Of a DNA stretch of 64,000 nt, positions 57,801 through 62,520 are shown in pieces. Both the position numbers and the translations under genes were made by a program. Every line of letters begins with the position of its first letter. The stretch's first letter is position 1. The stretch is from contig NC_071353.1 in assembly GCF_943734655.1 (NCBI RefSeq), positions 140,963,907 through 141,027,906 on the forward strand, read 5' to 3'. Source of the stretch: Sabethes cyaneus. Its lineage: Eukaryota; Arthropoda; Insecta; Diptera; Culicidae. Under the pieces are notes generated by a model, which was given only the letters and a program-made list of their open reading frames with translations, ran no database searches and had not been told where the DNA came from.

Positions 57801-58064
57801 ACAATCATTGGACGGGATTGGAAACGTAGCGAGAGACCTTTTAAAACCACTTTTTTCTGCTCCTGCTAAAACAACTATCTCGATCTTGATGAGGTAAAAA
57901 TCTTGCACTACTTGTTGTAATATAACGCTCACTTAACCCTTTGCATAATATCTCAAAATAGCACACAGCCACAAAAATATCACAGCCGGAATCAATACAG
58001 TGAACATCACGAGACCCGAACAGACACAAATTAACCTGCCGCGCCCGCCGTTCTGGTTGACCAT
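27751..58064 (-). CDS. Beaten-path (Beat)-like immunoglobulin protein, six coding exons joined
   Basis: Beat proteins are extracellular, often GPI-anchored, two-Ig-domain proteins that guide motor axons and bind Side-family receptors (known for Drosophila). The exons are 58064-57938, 57021-56868, 56620-56406, 28580-28447, 28329-28074 and 27854-27751. They total 990 nt, i.e. 329 residues plus TAA, and every junction is in phase with GT-AG ends. Residues 11-37 are hydrophobic (signal). The Ig1 cysteines are C71 and C144 with W85, plus an extra close pair C122/C127. The Ig2 cysteines are C191 and C258 with W204. Family signatures are LNSVKWYKDEREFFRYSP, YRCEISGDAPEF, ANCSSDMSSPPARLYWFIND and KLALKCLARIEAIPQ. 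Candidate N-glycosylation sites are N161-M-S and N190-C-S. Residues 314-329 form a hydrophobic tail, fitting GPI attachment. The exact Beat subgroup was not determined. Exon 1 is less certain than the rest. Confidence 0.85.
28074..28329 (-). CDS. Beat-like exon 5 (second half of Ig2)
   Basis: The acceptor GTCCTGGCAG precedes 28,329 and the donor GTAAGATT follows 28,074. The exon encodes VPSDYLQPQQETTIENDGFI, LRYRTLEIRFHIDEDRLG, KGKLALKCLARIEAIPQGTR, ESTQVIYIPM and NWRSA. C258 closes Ig2, and LALRCLARIExLPQ is highly conserved among Beats. It starts in phase 0, ends in phase 1 (Ala296 is G/CG), and is followed by a 219-nt intron. Confidence 0.93.
28330..28446 (-). other. Intron 4 of the Beat-like gene: 117 nt, in frame, no stop
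   Basis: This segment has consensus ends (GTAAGT at the donor, CCTGGCAG at the acceptor) and interrupts Ig2 between residues 210 and 211. It is read open through all 39 codons, starting VSYIDCHFTRRPVPG and ending LVSWQ. Retention would therefore insert 39 residues, including two cysteines, without breaking the frame. The splice model is preferred because removal restores the normal spacing of Ig2. Confidence 0.8.
28447..28580 (-). CDS. Beat-like exon 4 (first half of Ig2)
   Basis: The acceptor CCCCAATTACAG precedes 28,580 and the donor GTAAGT follows 28,447. The exon encodes LPQYDPIINGLQHNYALGD, FVVANCSSDMSSPPARLYW and FINDRI. C191 and W204 are the Ig2 core residues, and the PPARLYWFIND stretch corresponds to the PPAxLxWYING block of Drosophila Beats. 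It exits in phase 0. Confidence 0.93.
29937..30128. mobile_element. hAT-type MITE rich in GGGTACGGG/CCCGTACCC words, with 8-bp target duplication
   Basis: The terminal inverted repeat TAGAGATGGTCGGGTA at the left pairs with TACCCGACCATCTCTA at the right. The 8-bp duplication GAGCATAC flanks it perfectly (29,929-29,936 and 30,129-30,136), which together with the TAGxGxTGG end points to the hAT superfamily. The 192-bp interior consists of CCCGACCCGTACCC and GGGTACGGGTACGGG arrays that can fold back on each other. The perfect duplication suggests a fairly recent insertion. Confidence 0.9.
30560..30838 (+). repeat. RTE-type 5' leader ahead of the RTE copy 3 open frame
   Basis: This GC-rich stretch contains words ordered as in the leaders at 17,515 and 46,635 (AAACACAGCTCTGG, CGCCTCACGCCTCCACG, GGAGGTGCGACGC). 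It runs into the open frame that starts after the TGA at 30,836-30,838. It is probably the promoter-bearing 5' UTR of the element. Confidence 0.45.
30839..32869 (+). CDS. RTE-clade retrotransposon open frame without endonuclease domain
   Basis: A continuous 676-codon frame with no ATG near its start. It begins RPGKQKVTNNEEENR, the N-terminus expected before the endonuclease, and passes without a frameshift into KFDGEYQQAVEEKKNAW, the linker after the endonuclease. So the whole endonuclease (about 230 codons in RTE copy 1) is missing in frame. The RT is complete: AAGKDRLPAELYK, FIDFKAAYDTVDRDKL, GLRQGDGLSCMLFNIALEGV, LGFADDFDII (FADD) and LKINASKTKYM. The C-terminal domain is also complete: LYGLEAVTLL, VFERKVLRTIFGGV, LRWAGHVVRMPDD and RGAQRARWLDQVESDL. 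The stop TGA lies inside a (GAA)n tail. The RT could be catalytically sound, but the element cannot nick its own target. Confidence 0.88.
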   Translation, partial: DRGLGAGPTSRPGKQKVTNNEEENRKFDGEYQQAVEEKKNAWKNYLSIATRENLAKYRRARNQLTTILRRKKRQKEDRDREELEQLFRANDTRKFYEKVNQTRKGYTPKPDMCRDEGGNLITNERGVVDRWKQFFDEHLNGKVAEGGGTEINLGAPMEDSDVLAPDLQEVKREIRLLKTNKAAGKDRLPAELYKHGRETLAKALHWVISRIWEEEKLPEEWMEGVVCPIYKKGDRLDCCNYRGITLVNAAYKVLSQILLRRLSPIAQGFVGNYQAGFMGARATTDQMFTIRQILQKCREYNVPTHHIFIDFKAAYDTVDRDKLWQIMHEYGFPDKLTRLIRATLDRVMCFVRISGTLSSPFETRRGLRQGDGLSCMLFNIALEGVIRRAGIETRGTIFTKCSQLLGFADDFDIIARNFATAEAIYARLKAESRRIGLKINASKTKYMKGRGLKETNARLPRTVTVDGDELEVVEEFVYLGSLVTADNNTSKEIQRRIQAGNRAYFALRKTLRSGSIRRRTKLTMYKTIIRPVVLYGLEAVTLLTEDIRALAVFERKVLRTIFGGVQTESGEWRRRMNHELQALLGETPIVHLAKVSRLRWAGHVVRMPDDSATKTVLFNNPTGTRNRGAQRARWLDQVESDLRLLRRLGNWRRVAQDRVEWRRVLETARATPALCC
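32870..33047 (+). pseudogene. (GAA)n tail fused to an RTE endonuclease 5' fragment
   Basis: Just after the stop of RTE copy 3, about seven GAA units run into AAAATAGGAATCGGAACAAT. The frame then reads ENRNRNNRRRPTRRNKDYD and WKLGTWNCKSLGFPG, ending in FDVVALLC. This is the start of an RTE endonuclease (catalytic Asn in TWN) and stops before the catalytic Glu. It looks like the head of a second copy joined to the tail of the first within a shared GAAGAAGAAAATAGGAA stretch. Confidence 0.75.
33048..34380. other. Unassigned intron DNA; possible LTR-like segment
   Basis: No gene is visible. At 33,110-33,260 the word TTTGGCCTT recurs several times. From TGTTACCG at 33,597 to TTCGCAACA at 34,243 the sequence has LTR-like ends (TG...CA) and is followed by the GC-rich repeat block at 34,391. 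However, no second LTR and no clear primer-binding site were found, so an LTR identity is weak. Confidence 0.25.
34391..34690 (+). repeat. Three imperfect GC-rich tandem units of about 108 bp
   Basis: The word GAGGTCACTCGC (third copy GAGGTCACGTGC) occurs at 34,419, 34,525 and 34,636. Each occurrence is followed by CCAGCCGGAGG-like and GGTGACGGGCCTGGG-like words, and preceded by CCGCAACCGCGG or CCCCGCC. The block is far more GC-rich than the intron around it. It could be the leader of an LTR retrotransposon or an independent minisatellite. Confidence 0.65.
35030..36010 (-). pseudogene. CR1/Jockey-type LINE RT fragment, copy F
   Basis: The minus strand reads SSYLTERILRVKLDSAVL, LQGGNLFAMYLNGTAILL (motif B eroded), LVYTDDLKTYFVV and NRNKPAISIVK. 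After frameshifts comes the C-terminal part AKLLNNEIDVPALLSRVDF at 35,187-35,110. The catalytic YADD box has become YTDD. A further scrap of the same copy (TTTCCACAGTGTTGGAAAT region) lies at 36,370-36,490, separated by unrelated AT-rich DNA. Confidence 0.75.
36370..36490 (-). pseudogene. LINE RT fingers scrap, probably copy F
   Basis: This stretch is similar to 6,640-6,735 of copy B: GTAGTTGCTTGCGTCTCGCT against GTAGTTCCTTACGTCTCGCT, then TTTCCACAGTGTTGGAAA against TTTCCACAGCGTAGGAAA. It encodes the LWKQAS/DVRNYWGIT region of the RT on the minus strand. Confidence 0.55.
36640..36870 (+). pseudogene. LINE endonuclease start plus RT scrap, plus strand
   Basis: TYDTVWFY-stop-QNVRGLRTK is the beginning of the LINE endonuclease (YYQNVRGLRTK) on the plus strand. 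About 60 bp further, KKLKSSNVPRPDGIPM is the RT fingers motif. Everything between is deleted. Confidence 0.55.
36920..38623. mobile_element. Large foldback element, copy 1
   Basis: The left end is CCCAACAAACACC and the right end TGTTTCTTGGG. The arms 37,194-37,740 and 38,050-38,623 are inverted copies (ATTATTCAGCCATAGCT, CTTATTCAGCCGAAATTGGA, AAAACGCGCAAAAGCCTCTA, TAGCAAGCCCGAAGCTT). An extra outer segment (36,920-37,193) exists only on the left. The centre holds one arm of the hairpin MITE family (37,960-38,050). There is no transposase and no clear target duplication. It is followed at once by a LINE fragment. Confidence 0.75.
38630..39755 (+). pseudogene. CR1/Jockey-type LINE RT fragment, copy G, split by a SINE
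   Basis: The plus strand reads AQVDVIYTDMKAAFDRIEHK (motif A) and LLSWLSSYLT. After the SINE at 38,856-39,055 come CKLIYADDFKIYAVV (YADD intact), FFDYHIDGTILNRVEHVTDL, IISKANRQIGFFSKISRDF, LVRPILENGS, then LSIETLARRRKMQQATI and LLDFHASGSPLRQRS near the C-terminus. Motif B has been lost around the SINE and stops occur, so it is dead. Confidence 0.82.
38856..39055 (+). mobile_element. tRNA-derived SINE, copy 3, inserted in LINE RT
   Basis: Same family as the copies at 7,885 and 17,869: head CCAGTTAGTTTCGAGGTACG, B box TGTTCGAATCTC, body GGCTGTGAAGTCTGTCGATA, tail GGCTTTGCTTT. A perfect 10-bp target duplication, CAGTTTCTTC, lies at 38,846-38,855 and 39,056-39,065. Its host is the same LINE type that also carries SINE copy 1. 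Confidence 0.92.
39756..40990. other. Unassigned intron DNA with A-rich tracts
   Basis: 39,756-40,200 contains no recognised family. A 117-codon open frame on the minus strand (40,161-39,808) has no motif I know. 40,290-40,620 and 40,840-40,990 are degenerate A-rich tracts (AAAAATC, CAAAAA, GAAAAAT words), resembling the complement of the T-rich tracts at 45,780 and 47,800. Confidence 0.35.
40991..42760. other. Repeat-poor, CpG-richer block inside intron 3
   Basis: About 1.75 kb with no mobile-element signature, more GC-rich than the rest of the intron. It contains a CA-rich run (41,220-41,265), an AG run (42,307-42,322), GTCGTCGTC (41,807-41,818) and repeated CGGTCGGTC (41,527-41,540). Short open frames show no family resemblance. 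It is a plausible retained regulatory segment or alternative first exon region of the Beat-like gene. That is inference only. Confidence 0.35.
42761..44274. other. No feature recognised
   Basis: AT-rich intron sequence without recognisable coding motifs, terminal repeats or tandem structure. Confidence 0.35.
44275..45707. mobile_element. Large foldback element, copy 2
   Basis: Same family as 36,920-38,623, arranged as its mirror image. The left end CCCAAGAAACATTTATGCG starts directly with the inner arm, while the right side carries the inner arm (to about 45,446) plus the outer segment ending TGTTTGTTGGG at 45,707. The shared words are TTATTCAGCCGAAATTGGAG, CGCGCAAAAGCCTCTATTAA and CAGCTGACTTACAGCGC-like. 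No coding region was seen. Confidence 0.75.
45770..46180. repeat. Degenerate T-rich tract, first part
   Basis: Irregular repetition of TTTTTGAATTTTT, TTTTCTTG and TTTTGAAAC words on the plus strand. The tract resumes at 47,800 beyond a foldback element, so the two are probably one tract that was split. Confidence 0.5.
46266..47797. mobile_element. Foldback element with arms of about 140 bp
   Basis: CGGGATGTCTCAGCTCAATG at the left pairs with the inverted right end (GAGCTGAGACATCCCG). The arms stay similar through GCCGTAGACC/GGCAACTTTTTG, GGATCGTCCAATATTTAGGT and CAACAATTTAAGTAAT (46,266-46,401 against 47,655-47,797). The interior holds an RTE leader fragment at 46,635-46,860 and otherwise AT-rich DNA. 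No transposase was seen. Confidence 0.65.
46635..46860 (+). repeat. RTE-type 5' leader fragment inside the foldback
   Basis: Ordered words GGGTATAAAATGGGGAAGGC, CTACCTAGCGCCTCCACG, GGCCATACC, GGGGTGCGACGCTGCGTGG and ACCCGGCCTTGG. These match the leader at 17,515 and extend further. The body of the element is absent. Confidence 0.45.
47798..48690. repeat. Degenerate T-rich tract, second part
   Basis: Up to about 48,470 the plus strand consists of irregular TTTTTGA, TTTTCGATT and TTTTGATTT words without coding potential. The remainder to 48,690 is plain AT-rich DNA. Confidence 0.5.
48945..48972 (+). repeat. (CATCG)n pentanucleotide repeat
   Basis: About five units of ATCGC in tandem, followed by GTAGCGCTTCGCTTCGCGAATCG with further near-repeats. 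It is a short microsatellite. Confidence 0.75.
49515..51505 (+). repeat. 2-kb tandem repeat, unit 1
   Basis: The unit begins with ACCTTTGTTAT, which with the following ATAACAAAGGT forms a palindrome, then TTTAGAAATTGGTCGAAAAA, CAAGGCCCGGAGGGCC and a TG-rich microsatellite (49,638-49,672). An internal direct repeat (ATCGCCTGTTTC, GAAATGGCTGAACCGATT-like) recurs at 49,985. It ends with TATAACAAAGGTTCCTTTCA, CCACTAGGTGGATTAAATC. Open stretches are short and not family-like. Unit 2 follows immediately. Confidence 0.85.
51506..53544 (+). repeat. 2-kb tandem repeat, unit 2
   Basis: A near copy of the preceding 1,991-bp unit through its whole length, including the palindromic start, the GGCCCGGAGGGCC word, a longer TG-rich microsatellite (51,626-51,676), and the same end. 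A short open frame starting MALQEIMHSSKTYKLDLYYA is kept in both units (51,216 and 53,221), but it seems no better conserved than its surroundings. Confidence 0.85.
56406..56620 (-). CDS. Beat-like exon 3 (second half of Ig1)
   Basis: The acceptor CTCCACAG precedes 56,620 and the donor GTGAGT follows 56,406. The exon encodes YSPMMEQNVMIFPVDGVTVV, then CNRFMCSIQLQQLNIKSSG and SYRCEISGDAPEFK, ending in NMSVA. C144 closes Ig1. The additional C122 and C127 could form a small extra disulfide. The last base starts Val166 (G/TG), which completes on exon 4 across a 27.8-kb intron. The donor is strong. Confidence 0.92.
56868..57021 (-). CDS. Beat-like exon 2 (first half of Ig1)
   Basis: The acceptor TTCTGCAG precedes 57,021 and the donor GTATGCG follows 56,868. 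Residues 43-94 are encoded: DFKLIRTLQLTEIIVPDVVD, then PTLSCSYDMG (C71) and NSVKWYKDEREFF. The KWYKDxxEFFRY block is a Beat hallmark. It enters in phase 1 and leaves in phase 2 (Arg94 is split AG/G). Intron 1 is 916 nt and intron 2 is 247 nt. Confidence 0.9.
57938..58064 (-). CDS. Beat-like exon 1 (signal sequence)
   Basis: The ATG at 58,064 has a good context (G at -3, G at +4). The 42 codons read MVNQNGGRGR, then a long hydrophobic run (LVMFTVLIPAVIFLWLCAIL) and RYYAK. The frame ends with one base before GTTAAGT, which is a weak but valid GT donor, giving phase 1. That is exactly the phase needed by the acceptor at 57,021. The hydrophobic run can act as a signal peptide, though no clear cleavage site is visible and a signal anchor is possible. 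This exon was chosen by frame, phase and position. It has no conserved family motif to prove it. Confidence 0.6.
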
Positions 58065-58089
58065 TGCGTTGCGATCCGAATTCCGAATC

Positions 58090-58124
58090 CGAACCCGAAG
58101 CCAATCGAATGTTAACTGAACTGA
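58090..58124 (-). promoter_or_regulatory. Predicted Inr + DPE core promoter of the Beat-like gene
   Basis: On the minus strand AATCAGTTC contains the arthropod initiator TCAGTT with A+1 at 58,122. GGTTCG at exactly +28 to +33 (58,095-58,090) fits the downstream promoter element consensus RGWYVT in five of six positions. No TATA box is visible upstream. This would give a 58-nt 5' UTR before the ATG at 58,064. Confidence 0.4.
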
Positions 58125-58498
58125 TTGTATATGTGACCGTTAGTCAAAAATCAGGCAAGAGTAGTCATTTTGCGCGTTCGGGTGATCGTGCACTGCTTGC
58201 CGACCTAACGGTACTTCTCGCTTCCTCCAGTTTCCAACGCTGTCAGTTCGCTTTAGAAGCTGCTGCAGCACCAGAGTGCGAAATTTTCGTTTCGTTCGTT
58301 CGTAATCGTACGATGGAATGAATAAGCGAATGAACTTTAGAATCAGCAGAAGCAGAGACGGATGCAAACACAATGAAAATGATACCATTATGGTACGTAG
58401 GGTGACGGAGCCACTTTGTCATACGTACACGCGGTCCACATCTTATTTCAAGTTTTGACGTAGGACTACGTTTTCCAGGAAGGTCGCTGGTATAAGGG
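58125..58498. other. Upstream flank of the Beat-like gene
   Basis: No mobile element or exon is recognised. The first 200 bp are CpG-richer than average and may carry proximal regulatory sites. Confidence 0.35.
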
Positions 58499-58606
58499 CC
58501 CTAGTAACAATGCTGGTTTTATTACACAATTATGACGGTTCTGGTGACCAAAATTGGTCCTTAAAACCGCAACAAGAGTGCAATAAAACTCAAATTGTTA
58601 CTTGGG
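58499..58606. mobile_element. Small MITE with CCCTAGTAACAA / TTGTTACTTGGG ends
   Basis: The left end CCCTAGTAACAATGCTGG and right end CAAATTGTTACTTGGG are imperfect inverted repeats around a 108-bp element, with a smaller inner pair (GGTTTTATT and AATAAAACTC). The end sequence is shared with the hairpin at 59,354 and with words inside the foldback elements. Confidence 0.6.
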
Positions 58607-59353
58607 GGGTCATTCCAAAAAATCAAAAAATGCGTGCGAAAAATGAAAGATTTTGAGCGCTAATAGCTTAGCGGTTTCCAGATCGATTTTAAATATTTTT
58701 GTCCCAGTTGATCGGAAGATCTTCTACGCATCAACTCCAATAAAGAAACCTATTGATTTCCAAGTACACACTATTGAAAAATTGGAAATAATGAAGCATT
58801 GTCCAACTGGAAATGCTCGCCTCGTGATTAGTTGCAAAAGACACCATTATTGTTACAACGTATTTTTGGAAAAAAAAACTACAAGGTATACAGCCCTAAG
58901 GGTTGTACGAAAGGGTGACGTAGAACTATATCAGATCATTAGATCTAAGATTAATGTAAACTGAATTTCTGGCGTATGTATGTTTATAAGAATCTGTGAG
59001 TGCCATTGTTTAAGTGATTGTTTAAAAAAGAAGATCAGATCAGATTCAGATTTAATTCTTCATTTAATGCAATGCTGGCTTTGAAAATACGTGGATCATA
59101 AGTACAACGCCCGCATTAAGGCGTACAGATTTCTTTTAAAAATCACTTGGGTGCATCATAAAAGTTGAAATAGTTATGAATGACTAGCCCACAGATTATT
59201 GTATTAAATATGATTGTTCGGTAGTTTGATGCACTCCTTCCGAGTGCCCCCCGTGCAGCATAAATTCTCTTGATAAGATTACTCTCGTTTAGCTCGCTGC
59301 ACGGAGGAAACGTATAACAGTTATCACTGCTGCTGGACCAAATTTCGAGACAT
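58607..59353. other. Unassigned; short open frame without known motif
   Basis: An open stretch of 103 codons on the plus strand (58,653-58,964) reads ILNIFVPVDRKIFYASTPI and similar and ends at a TGA. I do not recognise it, and its start is not an ATG. It may belong to an unclassified repeat. Confidence 0.3.
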
Positions 59354-59459
59354 CCCAAGTAACATTTTTGTTGTATAATAGCTTATTAAACTATTGAACA
59401 GCTGATTTCCGTGGTACAAGTGCTTGATAAGCTGTTATACAACAAAAATGTTACTTGGG
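59354..59459. mobile_element. 106-bp hairpin MITE with CCCAAGTAACA ends
   Basis: CCCAAGTAACATTTTTGTTG pairs with its inverted copy CAACAAAAATGTTACTTGGG, continued by TATAATAGCTTAT/ATAAGCTGTTATA, leaving a loop of about 40 bp. The near-perfect arms (about 33 bp) imply youth or selection for folding. A clear target duplication was not found. Confidence 0.8.
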
Positions 59460-60619
59460 ATGATCAGTAGCTAATAAATCGCCAGATCGATCGGTCACAT
59501 ATATACATATTGTTTCTTTACACGATTAAAATTTTGGAACGAATAAAAGTTAGTTTTTCATACACCGCGTGTGATATAAATTTTTCGGGTTTTGGAAAAC
59601 CCACCGACGGAAAAGGATTTCCCTACAACCAGCATTCCCAAGTAACCATAAGCATTAATCTAAAACCGTATATTCGAAATAATTCTGCATCCCAAGTGCC
59701 AAACTTTTGTATATTAGCAATCTAAATGCTTATAAAACGTATATTAATATTATTGATGCATAGAAGCATTAACGTAAATCAGCATTAAAGAAAGCAATAT
59801 ATGCGCATATAATGTTACAATATAATGCATTTAGTCAATTGCATTAAAACGAGCCGTAAGTGTTGATGAACGGCTTGTACTTGACTTCTTATTTTGCTAT
59901 TCTGCGGCAACTATTTGTGCCCTCTTCCATCTGACGGTTGCCGTCTTTTTCTACCCTTTTGGTAATGCAGGACAAGTAGCTATCATATGAGAGGGAATAT
60001 CACCAAGATTTAAATGCGACTAATTTCACCTCACTCAATCATATCCGCTATGGTTTAGATAGCAAAAGTGCAAGGAAACGAATGAGGTTGCATGACTAAC
60101 TCCCGGTTCGAGCCCTGCCTAGGTGGTAAGATTATTCAGCATTTCTAAAAATAGTTTCTGTTTATCTTACTCCCCTTGATTGAGATGCAGCAAAAAAAAA
60201 AAATCGCTTGCTTTTTTTTAGTTTTTAAAATCCCGACCGAATCTATTTTTATTTACCATAACAAGCAAACGATATGCCATCGATACGTCGATAATGTAGA
60301 CAAAATGACGTTTCGTTTAAGCCTCAAACAAACACTGATAATGCTTATTGCTGCTTAATGCTTAATGCTTATGCTGCTAATGCTGTGTCCTTGGTCCACT
60401 GAGAAGGGTCCGCACAATGATTATGCGTAGTTTAACATATTTCAATAATCTTACTTTAACTCGCTTGTGGGCTTTAAAAGGGTCATTAGTTACAAATAAC
60501 ATTAAAGCCAAAGCACGTTCATCGCAAAGCGGCGTCGATTCACTGTCTTTTGCTCCGAGAAGTTTTTACTAGTTTACTTTCACAGCTTACCGCTTGTTAC
60601 ATTGCAGATAATATGACAC
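59460..60619. other. Unassigned flank with a possible decayed tRNA-like SINE head
   Basis: At 60,045-60,135 the words ATGGTTTAGATAGC and CGGTTCGAGCCCTGCC, about 50 bp apart, resemble polymerase III A and B boxes of a tRNA-derived SINE. No cloverleaf can be drawn and no tail is seen. The rest is unremarkable. Confidence 0.3.
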
Positions 60620-61090
60620 ATACGCATAAATCCGTTTTATTTGTATAAGAGTCCTTATCCTCCTACCACAGGGGTGAGGGGTCTCAAACCGTCATAAAAT
60701 AAATTCATGCCTCCAAAACCCCCACATGCCAAATTTGGTTCCATTTGCTTGATTAGTGGTCGAGTAGCTTGTATTTCATTTGTATGGGATTCCCCCTTCT
60801 TAAACCAAATTTAGTAAAGGTCCTAATTTCCCATAGAAAAAATTCCTGCCTCCAAATTCCCATACAAGCAAAATTTGGATCAATTTGCTTAAATAATCCT
60901 CGAGGTATGAGGAAATTTGTGTTTCATTTGTATAGGAGCACCTACTTTTTAAAGATGGATGGGTTTCAGTACACCATAGAAAAAAACCTACCTTCTAAAA
61001 CCCCCAAGTGCCAAATTTGGTTTCATTTGCTTGATTATTTCTCGAGTTTTGGGGAAATTTGTGTTTCATTTGTATCAATTGCCTCTCCCA
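60620..61090 (+). repeat. Three imperfect tandem units of about 140 bp
   Basis: Each unit contains CATAGAAAAAA-like, CTGCCTCCAAA, CCAAATTTGGTTCCATTTGC, a CTCGAG-like word and AAATTTGTGTTTCATTTGTA, with starts near 60,640, 60,790 and 60,930. The units are diverged by point changes and small gaps. It looks like a short stretch of a dispersed mosquito satellite-like repeat. Confidence 0.7.
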
Positions 61091-61395
61091 ATTAGGCCAG
61101 CATCATGCCTCGAGGCCAACTGGGAGGCTCCGTTTGCTGGGAACACAAATCTATTCTTTTTTGGCATAATCTCACCCCAGATGGCGGTAAATAAAAAATA
61201 TGTACAGTAAACATCCAAAAGATTGAAATAATCCATAATTAACCGATAACATTATTGAAAGCCAAAAATTAAAAAAAAAAAAAAATTAGAATGGTCTGTG
61301 TCACAGAACACAAACTTAGGCTTCACGTAGGACTACGAAAGTACACATCTATGGATTTACTGAAGTTTTTAGAGCATCTTAGTAGAACACGAAAC

Positions 61396-61787
61396 CAGGG
61401 ATGGTTCGATCACTTTGACTCAATTTAGATTCATTTAACAGTATCATCTTAACGGGGCCAAATATGACAAAGTTATATATGAAATATTTGTAGAATAGGT
61501 TATTGTCTATAATTTTGCTGAATAAAATGTTGCTGTATCTTTTGTAGTTATGGCGCTACAATGCTAGTATCTTATTAGTGACTAAATGAACGTTCATTTA
61601 GTCACTGATGAGTTACTAGCGTTGTAGCACCGTAACTACAAAAGATACAGCAAAACTTAGTTCAGAAAAATTGTAGATTAGAACTAGTTCTACAAATGTC
61701 CCATATGTAACATTGTCATATTTTGCTCGGCTGAGACGGTACTGTCAAATGAATCAAAATTGAGTCAAAGTGATCGAACCATCCCTG
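61396..61787. mobile_element. 392-bp palindromic hAT-type MITE with perfect 8-bp target duplication
   Basis: CAGGGATGGTTCGATCACTT at the left is mirrored by AAGTGATCGAACCATCCCTG at the right. The two halves pair almost throughout around the centre ATGAACGTTCAT. The 8-bp duplication CACGAAAC lies at 61,388-61,395 and 61,788-61,795. The CAGGGATGG ends and the 8-bp duplication fit hAT. A half copy lies at 14,599. Confidence 0.92.
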
Positions 61788-61795
61788 CACGAAAC

Positions 61796-62037
61796 CTAAA
61801 ATTAAACAAGAAGAAAACGTATCCAATTTAACTCTACTATGTATATTTTATTCACGACAGATACGTATTTCGCCTACGACTTGCAGGCTGCCTCACTGTC
61901 TGTTTTCGAACTAAAACTATAGTTCTAAAACAGACACTGAAGAAGCCTGCAAGTCGTAGGCGAAATACGTATCTGTCGTGAATAAAATATACACAGTAGA
62001 GTTAAATTGGATAAGTTTTCTTCTTCTTTAATTTTAG
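61796..62037. mobile_element. 242-bp hairpin with TTTCGCCTACGACTTGCAGG arms
   Basis: The arms of about 110 bp are almost perfectly inverted (CTAAAATTA, ATCCAATTTAACTCTACT, GACAGATACGTATTTCGCCT, ACGACTTGCAGGC), with a centre of ACTAAAACTATAGTTCTAAA. Single arms of the family occur at 16,985 and 37,963. The right end is followed by ATCTATGGATTT, which also occurs at 61,347. Confidence 0.85.
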
Positions 62038-62450
62038 ATCTATGGATTTGTTTATCATGTACTGTACTGTACATATACTGATGACCTAACTTGTGGTTTT
62101 CCAATTATTGCAGAATTTAGGTTTCCAGCGCTTTGCATGGTTAACATTCAATAAATAACACAGAGATACATGTTAATTAATGAAAAAGATTCGTGCCACT
62201 GGTTGAAAAAAATAACACAAAAAATGTACATTCCCATAACCTGGGATCCCATAACCTAGAAGAAATTTGATTTTGTTAAATGAAGTTAAGTTTAAATATC
62301 TTAAATGTCTGTGAGCTCCACTAAGAGTTAAACCATCAAACCACAATTACACATCTCCTAATGATTGGCGATGATTTCACATTTTGACAACTTATGCATG
62401 ACTTGTAAGCATCAGTCAACTTCAAGTAACTGACTTGAAACTAGTATACA

Positions 62451-62497
<47 letters not shown>

Positions 62498-62520
62498 TAT
62501 TATTATTATTTATTTATTTA
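62451..62520. repeat. (TTA)n repeat, tail of a minus-strand LINE
   Basis: About 20 TTA units with one interruption, then TTTATTTATTCA. Read on the minus strand this is a (TAA)n tail directly after the LINE 3' UTR. Confidence 0.9.

Noticed and set aside
57841..58104. 87-codon minus-strand frame starting at 58,104 as the Beat-like first exon
   Set aside because: It has no ATG start and is charged and Ser-rich. The overlapping frame from the ATG at 58,064 gives a hydrophobic signal and the correct splice phase.
60045..60135. tRNA gene suggested by a CGGTTCGAGCCC word
   Set aside because: No acceptor or anticodon stems can be formed. At most a decayed tRNA-derived SINE head.
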